Source: Myxococcales bacterium
GTDB lineage: Bacteria > Myxococcota_A > UBA9160 > UBA4427
Length of the DNA: 52,531 nucleotides
Assembly: GCA_012960035.1 (NCBI GenBank)
Contig: DUBZ01000155.1
Coordinates: forward strand, 333 to 52,863
Reading direction: 5' to 3'
Shown here: in pieces, positions 23,256-31,401 of the stretch
Layout: each line of letters opens with the position of its first letter
How positions within the stretch are numbered: the first letter of the stretch is position 1
Made by a program: the position numbers and the translations under genes
The notes under the pieces: model-generated
What the model was told of the DNA's origin: nothing
Database searches by the model: none
The model's input: only the letters and a program-made list of their open reading frames with translations

Positions 23256-24512
23256 ATGTCAGCAATTCAAGTTGTTCCGGTCCACGGCGGACTCGACGCC
23301 CCTGTTAACCGGGTTGTCGCGATTTCGAATCGGAATGCGTTCTTGCAGGAAGCGTCGGCGCTCCCCTCGGCAGTCGTCACGACCGCCGATCTTTCCACTG
23401 TGCATCGCATTGCGGATGGGACGCTCTCCCCCCTCGAAGGACCGATGGGTAAGGCCGAATGGCACCAGGTGCTCGACGAAGAGCGCATCGAGCGTGGTGG
23501 CAAGAGCTACGCGTGGACGATCCCGCTTTCGTTCCCGATCTCCGAAGAAGAAGCTGGCGCGATTACGGCTGGCGGTAGCGTCGCGATTCGTGACGAAGAT
23601 GGCAACGCGGTTGCGATTGTCGACGAAGCCGAAGTCTTTGACTACGACAAGAACAAGTACGTGAGCGGCGTCTACGGAACCGATCGCTTTGATCATCCCG
23701 GTGGCCGTATGACCGAGAGCGATGCACGCACCAAGCTTCTCGGTGGCAGGATCCGAGCACTTTCCCAGGCGATCAACCTTGAGTACGGCGAATACATGTT
23801 GTCGCCGATCCAAAGCCGCGCGCTGTTCGCTTCTCGCCAGTACGAGCGAACGCTTGCGTTCCAGACCCGGAACCCGCTTCACCGCGCGCATGAATACGCG
23901 TTGGTGTCCGGCGCAGAAGACCTCACCAAGGCGGGGAACTTTACCGGCGTCGTGCTGAACCCGTTGATGGGTGAGCTCAAGGGCGACGACGTACCGGCAG
24001 GGATGCGCATGGAGACCTATCGCTCGCTGCACGGCAACCGTTTGCTCGGCGCGGGCGACAAGGACGAAAGCATCTGGAAAGAAGCGGGCTACGACATCTC
24101 GGAAGTCTTCGAGCTGATCGGTCTCGACATCAAGATGTTCTACGGAGGACCGAAGGAAGCTGTGATGCACTCGATCTATCGCCAGAACATGGGTTTCAGT
24201 GACATCGTCATTGGTCGCAAGCACGCAGACGCGCCATTCGAAGACGGCGAAGCGATTTGGGGTGACTTTGATGCGCATGAAGTCTTCAATGACTTGAAGG
24301 GTGAGTTGCAGATCCAGCCCTGCAAGATCGGTTTCGCGGCGTTCTATGAAAGTGTCGGCCGGGTTGACCTCATGGAACGTCACAAGGGCGAGAAGCCCGT
24401 TTCAGTAAGTGGCACCATCATTCGCGAGCAGCTCAAGGGTGGCGAACGTCCGGATGAGCGCATCATGCGCCCGGAGACAGCTGATCTGCTGATCAGCGCT
24501 TATAAAGACTAA
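23256..24512 (+). CDS. sat: Sulfate adenylyltransferase (ATP sulfurylase), single-chain type
   Basis: A 418-residue enzyme making adenosine 5'-phosphosulfate from ATP and sulfate. The active-site block FQTRNPLHRAHEY (QxRNPxHxxH) is intact, as is IIGRKHADA in the form IVIGRKHADAPF. The C-terminus VSGTIIREQLKGGERP is typical. AAGGAG at 23241-23246 supports the ATG at 23256. This homomeric type is used in both assimilation and dissimilation; no aprAB, dsr or cys genes are in view, so its direction cannot be told. The ald gene follows after 35 bases. Confidence 0.94.
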   Translation: MSAIQVVPVHGGLDAPVNRVVAISNRNAFLQEASALPSAVVTTADLSTVHRIADGTLSPLEGPMGKAEWHQVLDEERIERGGKSYAWTIPLSFPISEEEAGAITAGGSVAIRDEDGNAVAIVDEAEVFDYDKNKYVSGVYGTDRFDHPGGRMTESDARTKLLGGRIRALSQAINLEYGEYMLSPIQSRALFASRQYERTLAFQTRNPLHRAHEYALVSGAEDLTKAGNFTGVVLNPLMGELKGDDVPAGMRMETYRSLHGNRLLGAGDKDESIWKEAGYDISEVFELIGLDIKMFYGGPKEAVMHSIYRQNMGFSDIVIGRKHADAPFEDGEAIWGDFDAHEVFNDLKGELQIQPCKIGFAAFYESVGRVDLMERHKGEKPVSVSGTIIREQLKGGERPDERIMRPETADLLISAYKD

Positions 24513-24536
24513 GCTCTGGTTGGACTGGCAGTCTTT
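24504..24536 (+). promoter_or_regulatory. Inverted repeat across the sat-ald junction
   Basis: AAAGACT (24504-24510) and AGTCTTT (24530-24536) are perfect arms that span the sat stop and end just before the ald Shine-Dalgarno (GGGAG, 24538-24542). Inside, GACTGGCAGTC offers an alternative small hairpin. It could tune ald translation or partly end transcription. Confidence 0.4.
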
Positions 24537-24547
24537 AGGGAGTGCTC

Positions 24548-25657
24548 ATGAAAATCGGGATTCCGAAAGAGTCGAAGGATCGCGAGTACCGTGTGGGCAT
24601 GGTGCCGGATGGCGCCAGCGCCTTGGTACGCGCAGGCCATAACGTGATGGTCGAACGCGGCGCCGGCTCCGGAAGCGGCTTTCGCGACGAGGACTACGTC
24701 GGGGCAGGAGCACGCATCGTCGAACGCGACGAGGCGTGGTCAAGCCCCGACCTCGTTGTGAAAGTGAAGGAGCCGGTGGGTGACGAGCCCGGGTTGTTGC
24801 ATCCCGGACAAACCCTCTTCACCTACCTTCACTTGGCTGCAGCGCCCGAGCTCGCTCATTCGCTTCTCGACGCAGAAGTATGTGGGATCGCGTACGAAAC
24901 GGTTCAAGACACGCGGGGGCGATTTCCACTCCTCGCCCCCATGAGCGAAGTAGCCGGGCGTCTCGCACCTCAAATCGGCGCTCAGCTCCTGCTGAAAGAC
25001 CAAGGGGGCAAGGGCTTACTGCTTGGCGGTGTCCCCGGCGTCATGCGAGGACGCGTCACAATTCTTGGTGCCGGTATCGTCGGAACCAATGCACTTCGAA
25101 TTGCCCATGCACTGGGTGCCGAGGTGGATCTGATCGACATCGACCTCGCACGTCTCTCTGAGATCGAAGAGCAGTATCGAGGCACCGTGAACACGCTGAG
25201 CTCGAATCCCGGCAACATAGAGCGGTCCGTGCTTGGGAGCGATCTGTTGATTGGCGCTGTGTATTTGCGCGGTCGTTTGGCTCCACGGCTTGTGAGCGAA
25301 GATCTGGTGCGGTCGATGCAAGCGGGGTCAGTGGTTGTCGATGTTGCCGTTGATCAAGGTGGCTGCATCGAGACGATCCATGCCACGACGCACTCGAACC
25401 CAACCTATATGGTGGGGGACATCGTTCACTATGGCGTTGCAAACATGCCAGGCGCGGTACCGCGCACGTCGACTCTTGCGCTCACGAACGCGACACTTCC
25501 TTACGTGGTGCGGCTTGCCAATGAAGGTGTTCAGGCGGCGGTGCAAGACGATCGTGGGCTCGCGAACGGCGTAAGCGTCTGGCGCGGGAACGTGGTCTGC
25601 GAGGGCGTCGCCGAATCGCTCGACGTGCCCGTCGTGAAACTCTCGCTGATCCCTTAA
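24548..25657 (+). CDS. ald: Alanine dehydrogenase
   Basis: A 369-residue NAD-dependent enzyme interconverting L-alanine and pyruvate plus ammonia. It begins MKIGIPKESKDREYRVGM, has the catalytic Lys and His region (VKVKEP, TYLHLAA), the Rossmann motif VTILGAGIVGTNALRIAHA, and DVAVDQGGC near the active site. The ATG at 24548 has GGGAG five bases upstream; the GTG at 24542 overlaps it. It is convergent with the GAF-domain gene and shares four bases at the stops. A link between alanine metabolism and sat is not obvious. Confidence 0.93.
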   Translation: MKIGIPKESKDREYRVGMVPDGASALVRAGHNVMVERGAGSGSGFRDEDYVGAGARIVERDEAWSSPDLVVKVKEPVGDEPGLLHPGQTLFTYLHLAAAPELAHSLLDAEVCGIAYETVQDTRGRFPLLAPMSEVAGRLAPQIGAQLLLKDQGGKGLLLGGVPGVMRGRVTILGAGIVGTNALRIAHALGAEVDLIDIDLARLSEIEEQYRGTVNTLSSNPGNIERSVLGSDLLIGAVYLRGRLAPRLVSEDLVRSMQAGSVVVDVAVDQGGCIETIHATTHSNPTYMVGDIVHYGVANMPGAVPRTSTLALTNATLPYVVRLANEGVQAAVQDDRGLANGVSVWRGNVVCEGVAESLDVPVVKLSLIP

Positions 25658-27942
25658 AGCAAATGGATGCGTGGCGTGCTCGCGCTGGCGAGTAGGGTGT
25701 CTGGGTCAGCACCGTCGCCGGGATAGACCGCATATCCAAAGGCGAGGGCGATTCGAACGGGCGTGTTCAGGTTTTCGTTCTTGCACACGAGGTCGCCTAC
25801 CGCGTTTGCCAGTTCGGCAATACGTTGGTCGGCGGCAATACCCGGGTCGGGTAGCAAGATCGTGAAGCCACCGCGATCGGTGCGTCCCAATACGTCGAAG
25901 TCGCGCAATTTCGCGCGCAGAGCGTCGGCGGTCCCCAATATGACGCGGTGGACCTGGGCGGGGTTGGCTTCGCGTTGAATTTCGTCGATGTTTTCGATGA
26001 CGCAGGTCGCCAGGGCGAGGGCGCCGTGTTGTCCGCCAGCCCGGGACACTTCTTGGTGAATGCGTTTCTGCAAATAGGTTGCATTCGGAAGCCCGGTTTG
26101 AGGGTCAAAGTTTCGATGCTGGCGAGCGAGAGCATGGAACATGGCGTTGTCGACCGCGCGCTCGACATACGTCACAAGCCGCCTGAAGCTTTTTAGATCT
26201 TCCTCGTTGAAGTCGATGGCATGGAAGCGTTCGGGCGCGACTTTGTCGTAGATTGCGAATGTGCCGACGACCTTTCCCTCGCGCTTCAGTGGAGCGGCCA
26301 GCAACGAACGGATGCCGTTGTTTTCGCCGTCGGTGCTTGTCCCGTGCACGATGTCTCGCAAGATCATTGGGCCGCGTCGGCGGATACTTTCGACGCACAC
26401 CTTTTTGTCGAAGCGAAATAGCTTTTCTTGTTGGCGTCCGTCCGCAGGGCCAAAGTAAGAGCGAATGACGTAGCGTAGGGTCTGGGGATCTTGCAGACGG
26501 ATAACCGCGTGCTCGGCCTCCATGATCATGGCGCCGGACGACGTCGCAAGACGGGCGACATCGTTTAAGTCTTCGGCGGAGATCATCCGCACACCTGCTT
26601 CATTGATTGCACTTGCGCGGGTCGCTCGCACCGCGAGCTGCGCTTCGCGTTCGGTGCGTGCGATACCTTCACCGAGTGCCGCGGCCATCTCGAACAGAAT
26701 CTCTTCTTCGGCGCGTCCGCGCGGGGGAGTCGTACCCACTTGAACGGACAACACGCCCACGAGTTCGTCTCCTGCACACAACGGCAGGCATAAGTACGCG
26801 ACCGCACCTTCAGCGTCGCGCAAGAAATCAGGGTTTCCGGACTGGGCCACGCGCCCATCGACGCCTTCGCCGCGTGCGATCTGATATTCACCCGCGAAAC
26901 CGCCGCCGCTCAAGGACGTCGCGGCAAGGGAAAGATCTTGGGTGAGGTCGTCTCGCAAATACACCGTCGCGATGCCATCTCCGACCCGATCCGCGATCAA
27001 ACGACAGAAGTCTTGCAAGCGTTCCAGGATCGGTTTCGCGGTGGCGAGGAGTGTTTGTACTTCGCGCACGCCGGAGAATCGCGCGGCTTGATTGCGAAGC
27101 GATTCATGCTCTTGTGCGCGGTCGATAATTTGTGCGTCGAGGGCCGCAAGTTTTTCGAGAAACTCAAGGTCGCTTTGATCGAATGCGTCGGTCTGCGTGT
27201 TGTGGTGGAGATTCAAGACTCCGAGGATGCGACCTTGAACCACCAAGGGAACACAGATCGCACTTTCAATGTCGCTGCGCCGGCGCGAGATCTGAAACTT
27301 GGAAGCGTCGGCGCGTCCACGTAGCAGCAGGGAACGTGCGTCGGCCGCAACGCGTCCCGCGATGCCTTCGCCAAGGGGCACACGAATTTTTGACCAGAGT
27401 TCGCGCTCCACGCCGTGGGCGACGCGAATACGAAGCTCCTGTAGATCGTCGTCGAGCAACATGAGCGAGCCGCCATCCGCACCTGTTGCCCCGACCGCGA
27501 TGTCGAGCATGCGTACGAACAGCTCATCCGTATCAATCGCCAAGTCAACGGATTCGACAACTTCGGCGAGGGCTTGGAGGAGCTCGCTCTTGCGGTCCTG
27601 GCCCACGTCACCGTACGCCCAGAGGAGTCGCGCAGTGAGAGGGCGCAGGATCTGAAGACGTCCGCCGCCTGCGTCGGGGAATACCGAAAGGAAACTCGGA
27701 CCCGACCCCGAATCGACCACGGCGTCGAGGTTGCCATCCGCAAGGAAGGCATTCATGTCTTCCGTCATGTGCCGTTCGAGATGCGCCGCGACGTCACCGC
27801 CGACACGAATCGCTTGGGTGCGCGCGGCATCTTTGTCGGCGGTCCAATAGCGCACGATCTGGGCGTTTGGGTTGGTTTTGAGCAACTCTGCGAGTCGCAG
27901 AACCTCTTCATTAATTCCGAAGACACCAATCCGTATATGCAT
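25654..27942 (-). CDS. Sensor protein: Rossmann-like N-domain, three GAF domains, degenerate GGDEF
   Basis: A 762-residue cytoplasmic protein. Residues 1-110 look like a nucleotide-binding fold (MHIRIGVFGINEEVLRLAEL; NLDAVVDSGSG). GAF-like domains follow at about 140-290, 300-445 and 455-610 (for example LGEGIAGRVA, ICVPLVVQGRILGVLNLHH; CLPLCAGDELVGVLSVQVG; LLAAPLKREGKVVGTFAIYD). The end (625-762) resembles a GGDEF domain (NFDPQTGLPN), but the signature reads DRGGF where GGDEF should be, so cyclic-di-GMP synthesis is unlikely. It is the last gene after the MglA-like gene (15-base gap). It probably binds ligands and passes the signal to a partner. Confidence 0.78.
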   Translation of the reverse strand: MHIRIGVFGINEEVLRLAELLKTNPNAQIVRYWTADKDAARTQAIRVGGDVAAHLERHMTEDMNAFLADGNLDAVVDSGSGPSFLSVFPDAGGGRLQILRPLTARLLWAYGDVGQDRKSELLQALAEVVESVDLAIDTDELFVRMLDIAVGATGADGGSLMLLDDDLQELRIRVAHGVERELWSKIRVPLGEGIAGRVAADARSLLLRGRADASKFQISRRRSDIESAICVPLVVQGRILGVLNLHHNTQTDAFDQSDLEFLEKLAALDAQIIDRAQEHESLRNQAARFSGVREVQTLLATAKPILERLQDFCRLIADRVGDGIATVYLRDDLTQDLSLAATSLSGGGFAGEYQIARGEGVDGRVAQSGNPDFLRDAEGAVAYLCLPLCAGDELVGVLSVQVGTTPPRGRAEEEILFEMAAALGEGIARTEREAQLAVRATRASAINEAGVRMISAEDLNDVARLATSSGAMIMEAEHAVIRLQDPQTLRYVIRSYFGPADGRQQEKLFRFDKKVCVESIRRRGPMILRDIVHGTSTDGENNGIRSLLAAPLKREGKVVGTFAIYDKVAPERFHAIDFNEEDLKSFRRLVTYVERAVDNAMFHALARQHRNFDPQTGLPNATYLQKRIHQEVSRAGGQHGALALATCVIENIDEIQREANPAQVHRVILGTADALRAKLRDFDVLGRTDRGGFTILLPDPGIAADQRIAELANAVGDLVCKNENLNTPVRIALAFGYAVYPGDGADPDTLLASASTPRIHLL

Positions 27943-27957
27943 AGGCCGTCCGCGGAA

Positions 27958-29166
27958 TCAGGCTTCGCCGTCCAGCAATGGATCGAGCTGGATGGAGAGT
28001 GCCAGGGTGATGGTCTCGCCGTCGTCGTTGCCGAGGACGAGAGGGACGCTGATTGCGCGATCATTCGTGCGATGGGCTTCGCCAACGGAAATGATGCGTA
28101 GGTCTGCACCAAGGCGTGCGCCCTGATTCGGCTTCGCCGAGTGAGACACTGCATCCCAGGGCTGATCGAGCATGGCTTGGGCAGTCTGGGTCACGGCGCC
28201 GGCGGCGTCGGCTTCTTCTTCGTTGATCTCTTCCGAAAGGATCGCCTGTTCCATCAGGCTCAGCACGCTGCTGCTTTGGGTCTGCTGCGTGTTGTCGATA
28301 GGATCGGCGTTCAAGCGTGGCGTTTCAGGATTCGCTTGCAGGGTCTGGGCATGCGAGGGTGAAGTCAGGTCGAGCTCCGGTGACGGAAGTGTCGTGAGTG
28401 GAGTTCGGCTACTGGGTGCGGCAGCGACCGATGGCGTAACGGCTTGAGGCTGAACAACAGGGGTCGGCGCAACAATAGGGGTTGGCGCAATAACAGGAAC
28501 CGGAGCGGGCGCAGGAGTGGCAACGGATTCGCGGACTGGTTGCGGGGCCGGTGCCGCTTGACGTGATTCATTGCTCAGCCCATCGCGCCGTCCGAGGTGT
28601 CGAATGACCTGCTTCGAAATTGTGGTCAGGGTTTTGAGCACGCCGGTGCCCCGGGTCGCAGAGGCTTCGTAGACTGCGGCGCCGTGAACTCGAATTTCTC
28701 GGTGTAGGCGTTCAATGATGAAGGGATCGACGAGATCGCATTTGTTGTACTGAATCACGAACGGGAGGTCGGTTGGCGAATGCCCGTAGTCGGCCAAGAA
28801 TTCAACGAGTTCTGCCAAGCTTGCGACATTGGCCGCGAGACATTCTTGACGGCTGTCGGCCACGAACACGATGCCATCGATACGGTCGAGCAATTGTTTG
28901 CGCGTGGGCGCTTGGGCCGCGGTGCCGGGAACGCCGATCACGTGCATGCGCGCTTTGGCGCCACCCACGTTGCCGAGTTCGATGGGCAGGACTTCGTATT
29001 CGATCGTCGGATCGATTCGGGTCGGCACCTTTTGGAGTGCACCGCGATTGCTTTCTTTTAGCTTGCTGTGAATCATCGCGAGGTTGCTGGTGATCCCCGC
29101 TCCGCTGATTCCCCAGTAAACAATGCGTGCATTGATCTCGTTTTGTATGTCGCGAGCCTCTGTCAC
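27958..29166 (-). CDS. MglA-like GTPase fold without the P-loop lysine, with Pro-rich linker and C-domain
   Basis: A 402-residue protein whose first ~215 residues match the MglA family of polarity GTPases: RIVYWGISGAGITSNL followed by IHSKL, VIGVPGT, DGIVFVADSRQE and the guanine motif NKCDL. The P-loop lysine (GKT in MglA) is Ile25 (GIT), which should weaken nucleotide binding. Residues 215-300 are Pro/Ala/Val-rich with repeats such as VIAPTPIVAPTPVVQP. A C-terminal domain (LRIISVGEAHR, VPLVLGNDDGETITLALSI) follows. No MglB is adjacent. The GTG start shares one base with the stop of the previous gene (TAGTG), showing coupling. Confidence 0.8.
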   Translation of the reverse strand: MTEARDIQNEINARIVYWGISGAGITSNLAMIHSKLKESNRGALQKVPTRIDPTIEYEVLPIELGNVGGAKARMHVIGVPGTAAQAPTRKQLLDRIDGIVFVADSRQECLAANVASLAELVEFLADYGHSPTDLPFVIQYNKCDLVDPFIIERLHREIRVHGAAVYEASATRGTGVLKTLTTISKQVIRHLGRRDGLSNESRQAAPAPQPVRESVATPAPAPVPVIAPTPIVAPTPVVQPQAVTPSVAAAPSSRTPLTTLPSPELDLTSPSHAQTLQANPETPRLNADPIDNTQQTQSSSVLSLMEQAILSEEINEEEADAAGAVTQTAQAMLDQPWDAVSHSAKPNQGARLGADLRIISVGEAHRTNDRAISVPLVLGNDDGETITLALSIQLDPLLDGEA

Positions 29167-30275
29167 TAGATCTTTCCCTTCTTCATCAAAAGACGACGTG
29201 CTTGGCTTGAGATTACAGAGGATACATCTCTACTCTTCATCAGGGCCTTGAGATCTTTGTCTTGGAGATAATTCAGGAACTTCATTGCCACGGGCTGAGG
29301 AGTCTTTGAGTTCTTCGTGAGACCGAGTTTGATCGCGTAGTGCTTGGTGTATTCGCGGTTCATCGAAATGATGCGGAGAATTTCTTCGGGGGAATTTCGG
29401 TTGTTCGAGATCGCGACCACTTCGTTGTCTGTGATCTTTGGGCTCTTGATGACCGCCGTGTAGACGACCTTGTTACGGTCTCGGAGCAGCAGCACCCGGG
29501 CCTCCTTGCCCCCATTCCGGGCCAGCTTGATCTTCTGCATCACGCCCATTTTCTGGATCGCCGCGAAGAGATTGCCTTCGAGAGCCGCGTCGGCCACTTC
29601 GCCTTGTTCTTCGCTCGCGAGATGCTTGGCGAGGTGCGCGTATTCTTCGCCTAAGAGCGCGGCGACCGCGGCTTCGGCGTCTTCGTCGCTGACCTCGACG
29701 TCGTCGTTGGCGCTGTCGTCCCTTTCATTTTGCTCTTTGATCCCGAGGAATGTGAGAATTCGCTCGATCACGGCGCGACCCGTCAGCGGATTTTCGCCCA
29801 GAGAATCAACGATGCCTTCACAGCGCATCAGGCGTTCCTGGTTCTGGCTGATGATGTCGACGACGCGGCGGTGGGGCAGTCCTGCGAGATATACGATGGT
29901 CTTGTCTTCGGTCGCGCTGTTGAGTGCGATGTTTTCGCAAGCCGCCTCGTCTTCGCGCAGGTGGTTTGCAAAGAACGAAAGGATGGCGGGATGCGTAGGG
30001 CCGGTGAGAACCGTGCTCAGAACGCTTTCAGGGAGTTCTTCGAGGCTGGTGTTCGCGCGGGTTTTGACTTCGCTATCCGAGTCGTGGGCAAGGGCGAAGA
30101 GCACGCTCGCGAGTTCGATGGGCTCGAGGGGAAGCGCGCCGCCGGCCGCCATGCGACGAACGGATACCGGTGCGTCTTTGCGAACGTATTTTTCTGCGTC
30201 GGGTCCAAGGACCAAACGAACTTTCTGAGAGGGTGGTTTCGGTTCGGACACGGATGTTTTCTTGGCCCCGTTCAC
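29166..30275 (-). CDS. Helical repeat-like protein coupled to the MglA-like gene
   Basis: A 369-residue soluble, mostly helical protein. The first half has HEAT-like units (LASVLFALAHDSDSEVKTRA; HPAILSFFANHLREDEAA; LPHRRVVDIISQNQERL), then an acidic stretch (DDSANDDVEVSDEDAEA), then a helical second half (ALEGNLFAAIQKMGVMQKIK; LRIISMNREYTKHYAIKLGL). I have no firm family name. Such proteins serve as scaffolds. It is first in a coupled set with the MglA-like and GAF genes, which suggests it binds one of them. The gap to coaX upstream is 252 bases with nothing clear in it. Confidence 0.7.
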   Translation of the reverse strand: MNGAKKTSVSEPKPPSQKVRLVLGPDAEKYVRKDAPVSVRRMAAGGALPLEPIELASVLFALAHDSDSEVKTRANTSLEELPESVLSTVLTGPTHPAILSFFANHLREDEAACENIALNSATEDKTIVYLAGLPHRRVVDIISQNQERLMRCEGIVDSLGENPLTGRAVIERILTFLGIKEQNERDDSANDDVEVSDEDAEAAVAALLGEEYAHLAKHLASEEQGEVADAALEGNLFAAIQKMGVMQKIKLARNGGKEARVLLLRDRNKVVYTAVIKSPKITDNEVVAISNNRNSPEEILRIISMNREYTKHYAIKLGLTKNSKTPQPVAMKFLNYLQDKDLKALMKSRDVSSVISSQARRLLMKKGKI

Positions 30276-30527
30276 GCTTGAGGTTAGCCACAGGTCAGCG
30301 TGAGAGCGCTGAGTTGTCAGCCTGGAATTATTCCCATCGAATCGACGACCCGAACGGCCATCGTCGGGCCGCGGTAGTCCATTCCCCAGCCCATTCCCTC
30401 GGCTTTGCAGGGTGCGAACTTGATTGGGAACCTGGGGGTACGATTTGGAAATTCGCTTGCAGCAGTGAGGTGTTACGGATGCGGTTTCGCAGCGGGCGAG
30501 GCGCCTTCAGACGGCCTGTGCGGCCAG

Positions 30528-31340
30528 CTAGCGGCTCGGTGCTCGGTTCTTCTCGTAAAGCATCCGGAGTCCCTCGAGAGTCAGAAACGGGACCACTTCT
30601 TGGATGACACTGCTTTCTTCTGCGATCCGGCGCGCGAGGCCGCCGGTGGCGATGACGCGTGCCTGGTCTTCCAGCTCTTCGCGAATTCGCCCGACCATGG
30701 AATCGACCATGCCCGCGTATCCGTAGAGCAGGCCAGACTGAAGCGCGCTCGTGGTCGTCTTTCCGATCACACTCTTCGGGCGTGCGATTTCGACGCGTTG
30801 GAGCTTTGACGTGCGGTCGAACAGAGCATCCATCGAAATGTGGATCCCCGGGCAGATCACGCCGCCGAGATATTCACCGCTCTTCGAGACACAGTCGAAA
30901 GTTGTGGCCGTACCGAAATCGACGGCGATAATCGGCCCGCCAAACATTTTGAATGCCGCCACAGCGTTGACGATTCGGTCTGCGCCAACTTCGCGCGGGT
31001 TTTCGTAGCGCAGGGGCATGCCGGTTTTCATACCGGGGCCGACGATTTGTGGGAGCCGCCCGAACAATTTGGAGCAAGCGCGCTCCCATACGGGCAGCAG
31101 CGGAGGAACCACGCTCGAGATGATGATGTCCGTCACTTCGCCAGCGTCGCGGTTTTCTTGTTCGAACAAGGCGCGCAGGGTGATGGAAAGTTCGTCGGAG
31201 GTTTGTTCGCGATGGGTGCTGATTCGCCAGTGCTGGGCGAGTTCGAGCTGGGTCGCGATTTTTCCGGATTCGTAGTCAAAAATCCCGACGCTGATATTGG
31301 TGTTGCCGATGTCGACGACGAGCAAAACTGTTTGAGGCAC
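30528..31340 (-). CDS. coaX: Type III pantothenate kinase
   Basis: A 270-residue kinase for the first step of CoA synthesis. It has the phosphate motif DIGNTNISVGIF, DFGTATTFDCV and GADRIVNAVAA, and needs no further domain. The GTG at 31340 (MPQTVLLVVDIGNTN) is chosen because AAGGAG covers 31354-31349, eight bases away; an upstream GTG at 31349 overlaps that site and cannot use it. It follows birA on the same strand with a 61-base gap, the order seen in many deltaproteobacterial genomes. Confidence 0.93.
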   Translation of the reverse strand: MPQTVLLVVDIGNTNISVGIFDYESGKIATQLELAQHWRISTHREQTSDELSITLRALFEQENRDAGEVTDIIISSVVPPLLPVWERACSKLFGRLPQIVGPGMKTGMPLRYENPREVGADRIVNAVAAFKMFGGPIIAVDFGTATTFDCVSKSGEYLGGVICPGIHISMDALFDRTSKLQRVEIARPKSVIGKTTTSALQSGLLYGYAGMVDSMVGRIREELEDQARVIATGGLARRIAEESSVIQEVVPFLTLEGLRMLYEKNRAPSR

Positions 31341-31348
31341 GATCTGCA

Positions 31349-31354
31349 CTCCTT
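31349..31354 (-). promoter_or_regulatory. Shine-Dalgarno that fixes the coaX start
   Basis: AAGGAG on the minus strand, eight bases from the GTG at 31340. It overlaps the upstream GTG at 31349, ruling that codon out. Confidence 0.8.
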
Positions 31355-31401
31355 GTCATGAAGTCGCAGCACGGGTTCGCCGTTTGAACCCTTGTCTGCG
31401 C

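Noticed and set aside
23259..24383. 374-codon minus-strand frame opposite sat
   Set aside because: It is a perfect shadow of sat, which has all family motifs and a strong ribosome site.
28440..28530. Short repeats in the MglA-like gene as a mobile or CRISPR-like repeat
   Set aside because: They encode the Pro/Ala/Val-rich linker and are ordinary low-complexity coding DNA.
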